From JBBAEV01 sp041655735 (GTDB lineage Bacteria; Bacillota_I; Bacilli_A; RF39; UBA660): a stretch of 13,270 nt of DNA. Below are positions 1 through 6,289 of this stretch, in pieces (positions within the stretch are counted from its first letter, which is position 1; the number at the start of each line of letters is the position of its first letter). The notes beneath the pieces were generated by a model. The model was not told the DNA's origin and searched no databases. It saw nothing but the letters and a program-made list of their open reading frames with translations. Location of the stretch: NCBI GenBank assembly GCA_041655735.1, contig JBBAEV010000023.1, positions 1 to 13,270 of the forward strand, written 5' to 3'. Position numbers and translations under genes: made by a program.

Positions 1-69
1 CACTCATTACCACATGGAAGAGAGACGTTTTTACATAAACAAGGGAAGTGGGGGTGAGATTGTAATAAT

Positions 70-99
70 TTGTATACAGAATAACCTAATCGCTATAAG
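70..99 (+). promoter_or_regulatory. Candidate promoter for the galactokinase gene, with overlapping inverted repeat
   Basis: A -35-like TTGTAT (70-75) and a -10-like TATAAG (94-99) are separated by 18 bases and lie about 35 bases upstream of the galactokinase start. The arms CTAATC (86-91) and GATTAG (99-104) form an exact 6-base inverted repeat around the -10 element, so a repressor site or a small hairpin is possible. This is pattern matching only. The rest of the first 134 bases shows no gene. Confidence 0.4.
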
Positions 100-134
100 A
101 TTAGAGGTAATTATAAGAGCTAAGTAGGAATACC

Positions 135-1496
135 ATGGATTATAGTAAACGCATCGCTGCTATGCAAGAAATGCTCCCGCAAACCAATCCTGTTCATGTG
201 TTTAAAGCACCAGGGCGGGTTAACTTAATTGGAGAGCACACAGATTACAATAACTGCCCAGTTCTACCATTCGCGGTTGATCGTGAGATTATTGGGGTTT
301 GTCAATATCGCCAAGATAATCGTATTTCAGTGCGGGATAAACAAGATAAGTTTGGTAGTATCGAGTTTACGATTGCACAAAAGATAGCACCCTACCAGAG
401 AGGGAATTGGGGCAATTATATTAAAGCTGGAGTACAGGGGATTCTCGATTTTTGGCCTGATTTACCTGCTAACATGGGTGGTTTTGATATGGTTATTCAC
501 AGTACTATTCCACCCGCAGCTGGAATGAGTTCATCTTCAGCCCTTGTTGTCTTGGCTTCTTTAGTGTTTCTTGGTGCAAATGGTATTGAAGTTGTAAGCC
601 AAAAAGAGAAGCTCTTTTTAGCCGAGTGCTGTGCAAAAAGTGAACGTTATACTGGAACGCAAGGTGGCGGGATGGACCAAGCTGCTATATTGCTTGGAGA
701 GAGCCAAAAAGCCTTGTTAATTAATTTCAATCCATTACGGTGTAAAAAGGCACCACTACCAGAATCTCATACATTGGTCGTAGCCCATTCACTAGTAGAA
801 GCTCCTAAAACTCAAACAGTAATGGATGCTTATAATCGAAGAAGTACTGAGTGTCGTCTTGCAACAGCGTTAATAAGTAAAGAATTAGAAGCTACTTACC
901 AAGTTAGCACAGTAGAGTTTATGGGAGACTTGCTACCTGAAAAAACCGGTCTATCAGAAGCGGAACTTCGGGATGTAATCCAACATGCAGTGGTGGATAA
1001 GCCCTATTCAGTAGCAGATATTGCTCAAGAGTTGGAGATTAGTGAACAACAAGTTATAAGCAAATATTGTTTGCGCAATGATGGCTCTATCTTTCCGGTT
1101 CCTGAAGAAGGGTTTCTTTTGTATGAACGGTTAACCCATGTTCTCAATGAATGGAAGCGCGTCCTAGAGGCCTACGAATCCTTGCATGCTGATGATATGA
1201 TAAAGCTAGGACAGTTGATGAATGCATCCCATGCCAGTTGTCGCGATTTACATCAGGTCAGTTGCAATGAATTGGATATTTTAACCGAGATTAGTAGAAA
1301 ATCAGGAGCAATAGGTTCAAGGTTGACCGGTGCTGGCTTTGGAGGCTGTACGATAAACTTAGTGCCCAATGAATTATTGAAAGACTACATACAAAGACTT
1401 GGAGAATCTTATTACCGAGATATTATGCAGAGAACACACTGGGATGATATGATTTTTATAGTAACGCCTGAATCAGGGGCAAGGCGGTTGGTGTAA
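135..1496 (+). CDS. galK: Galactokinase, long GALK2/Gal1-like form (GHMP kinase)
   Basis: A cytoplasmic GHMP-family sugar kinase expected to phosphorylate the C1 hydroxyl of galactose (or GalNAc) with ATP, the entry step of the Leloir pathway. The galactokinase signature GRVNLIGEHTDYN is at residues 27-39, the phosphate-binding loop PPAAGMSSSSA at 126-136, the catalytic-Asp motif GMDQ at 179-182 (D181), and the C-terminal GSRLTGAGFGGC at 394-405. At 453 residues it is longer than the usual bacterial GalK of about 380-400. The extra segment, about residues 255-330, includes YSVADIAQELEIS and resembles, from memory, the insert of eukaryotic GALK2/Gal1, as do AKSERYTGTQGGGMDQ and MNASHASCRD. The ATG is preceded by AGGA at 126-129. 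The response-regulator gene follows 29 bases downstream, so co-transcription is likely. The kinase call is secure; galactose versus GalNAc is open. Confidence 0.9.
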   Translation: MDYSKRIAAMQEMLPQTNPVHVFKAPGRVNLIGEHTDYNNCPVLPFAVDREIIGVCQYRQDNRISVRDKQDKFGSIEFTIAQKIAPYQRGNWGNYIKAGVQGILDFWPDLPANMGGFDMVIHSTIPPAAGMSSSSALVVLASLVFLGANGIEVVSQKEKLFLAECCAKSERYTGTQGGGMDQAAILLGESQKALLINFNPLRCKKAPLPESHTLVVAHSLVEAPKTQTVMDAYNRRSTECRLATALISKELEATYQVSTVEFMGDLLPEKTGLSEAELRDVIQHAVVDKPYSVADIAQELEISEQQVISKYCLRNDGSIFPVPEEGFLLYERLTHVLNEWKRVLEAYESLHADDMIKLGQLMNASHASCRDLHQVSCNELDILTEISRKSGAIGSRLTGAGFGGCTINLVPNELLKDYIQRLGESYYRDIMQRTHWDDMIFIVTPESGARRLV

Positions 1497-1525
1497 AGAG
1501 GTTAATTATTCTTAGGGGGCTCGTA

Positions 1526-3064
1526 GTGAAGTCGATTGTTATCGTGGAAGATGAAAGGCTAGTACTGCTGGGGATTGAATCGCTATTTGAACAAAATAAT
1601 AGATATCGGATTGTTGGTAGTTTTTCACGTGCAGACCAAGCCCTTCAGGCTGTTATTACTCTAGATCCCGATATCATTCTTACCGATATCAAGATGCCAG
1701 GAATGGATGGGTTAGAATTCTTAAAGTGTCTACAAAAGGAAAAAGTTCGTGCAAAAATCGTTATCCTCAGTTGTTTAGAAGATTTTGCAATTGTTTCAAA
1801 TGCTTTTAAATTGGGAGCTGTTGATTATATCTTGAAGCATGAACTAGATGCAGATCAGTTATTCAAGGTCTTAGATGGGTTGCCTATTGATAAAAGAAGA
1901 TCTGAGAACAAACACGATCAAATTGTAGCACAACCTGACTGGGCTGAGTTGCATCGTTTTTCCGATCGACTAAAAAAGAATGAATCGCTCCCTTTAAATT
2001 TAACGAATCCTATAGTCTACCGTATGATTTTTAAAAAGAAATATTCTAAAAACCACCTCCCTCTAAAATCAGGTGTTGATATCTTTTGGTGCTTACGGTT
2101 TGTTCGTAAAGTGTTAGAAGTTTTTAACATAGGAGAGGTTTACTACGAGGAATCTGAAGAGTTGGTGTTGGTGCTTGATGGCGATGACGAGAGGGAAGAG
2201 ATACGGAAGAAATTTTTTCACCAGTTAATCGAGCAATTAAAACAGTATATAAACAGCCCCGTAGTTGTGTTTCGAGGAGCGATTGTCGCTTCAGCCTCTA
2301 TGCAAAAACAATGGGAATTACTCTCGGATGTACAAGAGCACATTTTCTATATCGATTCTACACGAATTAAAGTGATTGGCTCTGTAGTCCAAGGTAGTAT
2401 AAAAGTTGATTTACCCCCTCCAATCTGGTTATTTCAGGCAGAGCAACTTCCCCGCTGGCATGATGCAATGAAAATCTATTTTTCTGCGGCTAAAGGAGCA
2501 AAAGTTGACCCTCCAACTCTTTGTATGAACCTCATTGTATATTGGCACCAAGTTCAACAATTATTGAAATCATTGTTTGTTCATCCCGCGGATGAAATTA
2601 ATTTGCATGCTACTTTGTTCGAATATGTGAAAGATTTTGATGATCTTAATCAACTAGCTTTGTGGTACACTGCTGAATTGCCGCAGAGGATTGCTTATGT
2701 ACACGATTTACAGGGACACAGCAGAAAGATTATGCAAATGAAGCTTTTTTTACTCGAGCACTATGCAAAACATATTACGTTGCAAGATATGGCTAAACGG
2801 CTCAATCTCAACAGTAACTATTTATCTGAATTGTTTAAGAAAGAATCTGGTATTGGCTTTGTGGCATATCTCAATACGATTCGTATTTGCAAAGCGAAGT
2901 CTCTTTTATTGGAGAGCGATGCCACGGTAGAGGCGATTAGTAATGAAGTGGGGTACACTAGTGCCAGTCATTTTTCTCGAATATTTAAGAAAATAACAGG
3001 ACAGACAATTAGTGATTTTCGATCTGCATATGCAAACAATCTGAATTATGGGCATGAGAACTGA
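1526..3064 (+). CDS. Response regulator, receiver plus AraC-type DNA-binding domain (YesN-like)
   Basis: A cytoplasmic two-component transcription regulator of 512 residues. The N-terminal receiver domain (about 1-120) has the acidic pair E8/D9, the phosphoacceptor D54 in LTDIKMPGMDG, S82 and the invariant K104. A middle region (about 140-395) is not recognised; YesN-type regulators commonly carry a divergent linker here. The C-terminal double helix-turn-helix of the AraC/XylS family spans about 407-502, with ITLQDMAKRLNLNSNYLSELF and a second helix pair ending GYTSASHFSRIFKKITG. The start is GTG, chosen because TAGGGGG (1513-1519) lies at a suitable distance. It sits just upstream of the ABC importer genes, the usual position for a local activator. 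The probable partner is the histidine kinase at the far end of the window on the opposite strand, not an adjacent gene. Confidence 0.9.
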   Translation: MKSIVIVEDERLVLLGIESLFEQNNRYRIVGSFSRADQALQAVITLDPDIILTDIKMPGMDGLEFLKCLQKEKVRAKIVILSCLEDFAIVSNAFKLGAVDYILKHELDADQLFKVLDGLPIDKRRSENKHDQIVAQPDWAELHRFSDRLKKNESLPLNLTNPIVYRMIFKKKYSKNHLPLKSGVDIFWCLRFVRKVLEVFNIGEVYYEESEELVLVLDGDDEREEIRKKFFHQLIEQLKQYINSPVVVFRGAIVASASMQKQWELLSDVQEHIFYIDSTRIKVIGSVVQGSIKVDLPPPIWLFQAEQLPRWHDAMKIYFSAAKGAKVDPPTLCMNLIVYWHQVQQLLKSLFVHPADEINLHATLFEYVKDFDDLNQLALWYTAELPQRIAYVHDLQGHSRKIMQMKLFLLEHYAKHITLQDMAKRLNLNSNYLSELFKKESGIGFVAYLNTIRICKAKSLLLESDATVEAISNEVGYTSASHFSRIFKKITGQTISDFRSAYANNLNYGHEN

Positions 3065-3154
3065 ATATTGAGCATGGATTAGGGGGGGCGTAATTACCTT
3101 AATAGGATTTTTACTGGGTTTTGAGCATGAATCACTAACTATTGAGTATGGACT
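3048..3154 (+). promoter_or_regulatory. Direct-repeat cluster TTGAGYATG, candidate AraC-type operator
   Basis: Three related units stand between the response-regulator gene and the binding-protein gene: TTGAGCATGGATT at 3068, TTGAGCATGAATC at 3121 and TTGAGTATGGACT at 3142. A weaker fourth unit, ATGGGCATG at 3048, lies inside the end of the regulator gene. The start-to-start distances are 20, 53 and 21 bases, so the units form two pairs, each about two DNA turns apart and in the same orientation. AraC-family proteins typically bind such direct repeats on one DNA face. The last unit ends about 55 bases before the ATG of the binding-protein gene, suiting activation of a weak promoter. A loose -10 candidate is TAAAAG (3177-3182). 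Function is inferred. Confidence 0.4.
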
Positions 3155-3209
3155 CCGTAAGGTTGGTATTTCAGACTAAAAGTAACTGAAAACCATAGGA
3201 GGTTATCAT

Positions 3210-4457
3210 ATGAAAAAGGTATTAGTATTTTTTCTTTTCTCTCTATTACTTGTTTTTCCTCTTTTTGCTGCAGGACAGAAGGCAACTCTTGAGGGGGATC
3301 AGGTTGTTTTAACCATTTGGGAGCATACTCCTCAATTTGAGCTTCCTTTACGGAACACACTAGAACGTTTCATGGAAAAGAACCCTGATATTAAAGTTGA
3401 GTATGAGATTAAAACACCCGACAATTATCTCTCTTTGCTCACTACAGCCATTCAGGCTGGTGAAGCTCCCGATTTGTTCTGGCATCACGGTACAGCAACC
3501 ACCGATATGGCAAACTTGACCCGACAGGGAGCTTTGATGGATCTTACAGGTAAAATCGACGTAAAAGCCTATTCACAAATGTCTCGCGACAAGGTGACAT
3601 GGGAAGGTAAATTATACCAAACTCCCGCGGCCACAATCGACACACGTGCTGCTTTCTATAACAAAGATTTGTTTGCCAAGCATGGTTGGAGTGTTCCTAA
3701 GACATTTGCTGAGTTTGAAACTCTCCTTGCTACTATCAAGAAAGCTGGTTACATCCCGTTGAGTCTTGCTGGGCGTGATAACTGGAATATTCTTTTCCTC
3801 TTTGAACCTATTCTTGCTGCCATGCATCCAGATTGGATTATAGAAGCTACTGCAGGAAAAGCTAGAATTGATGATCCGCGTGTAGTTGCTGCGATGGAAA
3901 AAATGATTGAATGGGGCAAAAAAGGGTATTATGGCGATCTCTTTCTCGGAGTCGATGAAGCTGGACAGTATTTGGCTTTCTCCCGTGGACAGGCTGCCAT
4001 GACAGTTGCAGGTTCTTGGACAACTACCACTCTCGAGAATAATAATCCTGATATGAAGATTGGTGCATTCCAGATTCCAACCCGCGATGGACGAAAACCC
4101 ATAGTGCTCACCTATGCTGCTGGATTCTCAGTCTATTCCAAGACTAAATATCCTGAACAAGCAATACGTTTAGCTAATTATTTGGCTTCGATAGAATCAC
4201 AACAGATTTGGGTTGATGGGCTTGGTGCTATCGCAGGATTAGAAGGTGTTACCTCGGGGAGTGCATTGGCTGATGAAATTGCCGATGCGAATTTAGAGCT
4301 AGAGAGTTTCTACAACATACTGGTTCTCGGTCATGCTGAAGGTAAATCCCCGACCAAGGTTTGGGAAGAAGACAATCCAAAATTATTCACTGGGACTGTT
4401 GTCCCACGAGATTTTGTGAAGACCCTCGATTCAATGATGGATTACCCTAATCTTTAA
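3210..4457 (+). CDS. ABC transporter sugar-binding protein (extracellular solute-binding family 1)
   Basis: The secreted or periplasmic receptor of a carbohydrate ABC importer, 415 residues, the family's usual length. A Sec signal peptide is clear: positive MKK, a hydrophobic stretch at about residues 4-19, and an Ala-Ala-Gly site near 20-22, with no lipobox cysteine. This style is common in spirochaete binding proteins. The mature protein shows family-1 features such as ITIWEHT-like early beta strands (VVLTIWEHTP), a PDLFWHHG segment, and a later run resembling GQAAMTVAGSWTT (about 255-270), seen in MalE/UgpB-type receptors. The ATG has a strong AGGAGG (3197-3202), seven bases upstream. It is followed by a stable hairpin and then two permease genes. 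The ligand cannot be read from sequence; the adjacent rhamnosidase suggests a rhamnosylated oligosaccharide or glycoside. Confidence 0.9.
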   Translation: MKKVLVFFLFSLLLVFPLFAAGQKATLEGDQVVLTIWEHTPQFELPLRNTLERFMEKNPDIKVEYEIKTPDNYLSLLTTAIQAGEAPDLFWHHGTATTDMANLTRQGALMDLTGKIDVKAYSQMSRDKVTWEGKLYQTPAATIDTRAAFYNKDLFAKHGWSVPKTFAEFETLLATIKKAGYIPLSLAGRDNWNILFLFEPILAAMHPDWIIEATAGKARIDDPRVVAAMEKMIEWGKKGYYGDLFLGVDEAGQYLAFSRGQAAMTVAGSWTTTTLENNNPDMKIGAFQIPTRDGRKPIVLTYAAGFSVYSKTKYPEQAIRLANYLASIESQQIWVDGLGAIAGLEGVTSGSALADEIADANLELESFYNILVLGHAEGKSPTKVWEEDNPKLFTGTVVPRDFVKTLDSMMDYPNL

Positions 4458-4468
4458 GGAAAGTTTGT

Positions 4469-4493
4469 GTGGATGCCGATATTCGGCATCCAC
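4469..4493 (+). other. Strong intercistronic hairpin after the binding-protein gene
   Basis: The arms GTGGATGCCGA (4469-4479) and TCGGCATCCAC (4483-4493) form a perfect 11-base-pair stem with a three-base loop. It starts 12 bases after the binding-protein stop and ends 29 bases before the first permease. No proper U-tract follows (TTCCGTAG), so it is probably not a full terminator. In sugar importer operons such a stem commonly protects the binding-protein message or lets only some transcripts continue, giving more receptor than permease. That role is inferred here. Confidence 0.7.
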
Positions 4494-4522
4494 TTCCGTA
4501 GTTATTATATAAGAGAGACACT

Positions 4523-5422
4523 ATGACAAAACCCAAAGCATACATCGGTTTTATTACACCAGGATTCATCTTGTACACTGTGTTCATGATTGTCCCGCTC
4601 GGTTTTGCTATCTATTACAGCTTTTTCTCGTGGTCTGGGATGGGAGCAATGGATTTTATTGGGTTCGATAACTTTAAACGGATTTTCTTTGAACCGAGAA
4701 TGTCTGGTATTTTCCGTAATGCACTAGGGAACAATTTTCGGTATATGGCCATTGCAGTTTTTGTGTTTATACCTATTCAAATCGGGATGGCCTATTTGAT
4801 CCATTTAAAAATTCATGGTCATGGTTTCTTTAGACTGATGATTTTTCTTCCTTACGTCATTAGCCCTTCTATTGTAGGCTTTTTTACCTTACTTATTTTT
4901 GATCCAAACATAGGTATGTTAAATAATCTATTTATATCCTTGGGTTGGACGCAGTTAGTGAGTGCTTGGTTTGGCTCCTCTAATATTGCTTTTTATCTTT
5001 TAGTCAGTGTCATCGGATGGAATGGGATTGGGGTCGGAATGGTCATAATTCTGGCAAATATGAAAAACATCCCGGAGGATGTGATTGAAGCTTCGATCAT
5101 AGATGGGGCCTCAGTCTGGCAACGTTTTTGGCGAGTTGAGTTGCCTTTTCTGCAACCATCAATTGTAAATGTGGTTGTACTGAGTTCAATCTTTGCCTTA
5201 ACCCAATTTGATATACCTTTCATTGTCGGGGGGCTCAATGGGGGCATTGATGGGAAGCTCGATTTTCTGAACTTGATGTTCTTTCGCTATACATTTGGCG
5301 ATGCCTACTTTGGCGAGACTGCCCTCGGTTTTGGAGCTGCTATCAGTGTAGTAGTGTTTTCAATTATTTTTGTGATAGCGCTTTTACAGAAATTTGTATT
5401 TAATCGATTGTTCAACCGATGA
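4523..5422 (+). CDS. ABC sugar permease, MalF/UgpA type
   Basis: An inner-membrane subunit of the carbohydrate importer, 299 residues, with about six hydrophobic segments (near 10-34, 73-95, 105-127, 155-180, 213-235 and 267-292). The EAA loop that docks on the ATPase is at 189-208: EASIIDGASVWQRFWRVELP, with the conserved Gly at 195 and Pro at 208. The N-terminal start YIGFITPGFILYTVFMIVPLGFAIYYS-like region is typical of the UgpA/MalF group, and the size matches UgpA rather than the longer enteric MalF. The ATG is preceded by a modest purine-rich site (AGAGAG around 4512-4517). It should pair with the next gene product and the upstream binding protein. No ATP-binding subunit is encoded in the window, so a shared MsiK/UgpC-type ATPase elsewhere is expected. 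Confidence 0.92.
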   Translation: MTKPKAYIGFITPGFILYTVFMIVPLGFAIYYSFFSWSGMGAMDFIGFDNFKRIFFEPRMSGIFRNALGNNFRYMAIAVFVFIPIQIGMAYLIHLKIHGHGFFRLMIFLPYVISPSIVGFFTLLIFDPNIGMLNNLFISLGWTQLVSAWFGSSNIAFYLLVSVIGWNGIGVGMVIILANMKNIPEDVIEASIIDGASVWQRFWRVELPFLQPSIVNVVVLSSIFALTQFDIPFIVGGLNGGIDGKLDFLNLMFFRYTFGDAYFGETALGFGAAISVVVFSIIFVIALLQKFVFNRLFNR

Positions 5423-5452
5423 TCATGGAATTTTCAAATCAGGGAGGTTTTG

Positions 5453-6283
5453 ATGTATAAGAGGCGGCAAGGAATTGGCAGTTGGATAGCTACCATCGTA
5501 CTAATCTTGTACTGTTTAATCGCTGTAGTGTTGATCGGAAATATGATTATCTCTTCGTTTAAGACAAAGCAAGATTTATTGTTTAATACTTTTGGATTTC
5601 CGACTAAAATTTCTTTCGAGAATTACCGACAGGTGCTCATTAAAGATTCACTCTACAAAAACTTTCTCAATAGTATCATCTTGACTATGCTATCGATAGT
5701 CTCATTAATATTTTTCTCTTCAATGACTGCCTATGGCCTATCTCGCTATCAGTTTAAAGGACGCCAAGCGCTTGAGTTGTATTTTTTGTTAGGATTGATG
5801 TTTCCTATACAGATTGCAATTTTACCCCTGTTTATAATTATGCGCACGCTTAATCTAACCAACACTTTTTTAGGGATGATTATTCTCTATACTGCAAATA
5901 TGTCCTTTTCTTTGTTTATATTCTCGCAGTTTTTTAAGGATCTACCTGCGGCATTACATGAGAGCGCGGTTATTGATGGAGCTTCAGAACTTACTATTTT
6001 CTGGAGAATAATGATGCCAATTTCGAAGCCGGTTATATTTACAGTAATGACGGTCAGTTTCGTGCAGATCTGGAATGATTTCTATCTACCGCTCGTGTTT
6101 TTAGGAAAGAGGTCACTGCATACACTGACACTCGCTATTTATCAATATCTAGCCAATTTTTTAGCTTACTGGAATTTTGTCTTTGCGGCAGCAACACTTG
6201 CTTTAATACCAGTAATTATCGTGTTCTTGGTATTCTCAGACCAGATAATATCGGGATTAGCTGCCGGTTCAATCAAGGAGTAG
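5453..6283 (+). CDS. ABC sugar permease, MalG/UgpE type
   Basis: The second membrane subunit of the importer, 276 residues from this start. About six hydrophobic segments are visible (roughly 11-33, 72-95, 108-130, 138-160, 193-215 and 240-265). The EAA loop lies at about 170-189: ESAVIDGASELTIFWRIMMP, with Gly176 and Pro189. The reading frame also has a TTG one codon earlier at 5450, but AGGGAGG (5441-5447) is only two bases from that TTG and five from the ATG, so the ATG at 5453 is preferred. It sits 30 bases after the first permease, and the rhamnosidase gene begins 6 bases after its stop, with its own AAGGAG overlapping the end of this gene. This indicates a single operon. Confidence 0.92.
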   Translation: MYKRRQGIGSWIATIVLILYCLIAVVLIGNMIISSFKTKQDLLFNTFGFPTKISFENYRQVLIKDSLYKNFLNSIILTMLSIVSLIFFSSMTAYGLSRYQFKGRQALELYFLLGLMFPIQIAILPLFIIMRTLNLTNTFLGMIILYTANMSFSLFIFSQFFKDLPAALHESAVIDGASELTIFWRIMMPISKPVIFTVMTVSFVQIWNDFYLPLVFLGKRSLHTLTLAIYQYLANFLAYWNFVFAAATLALIPVIIVFLVFSDQIISGLAAGSIKE

Positions 6284-6289
6284 TTTAAT

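Noticed and set aside
3139..3360. Open frame on the - strand over the binding-protein start
   Set aside because: It overlaps the operator region and the signal peptide of the strongly supported + strand gene and has no recognisable content.
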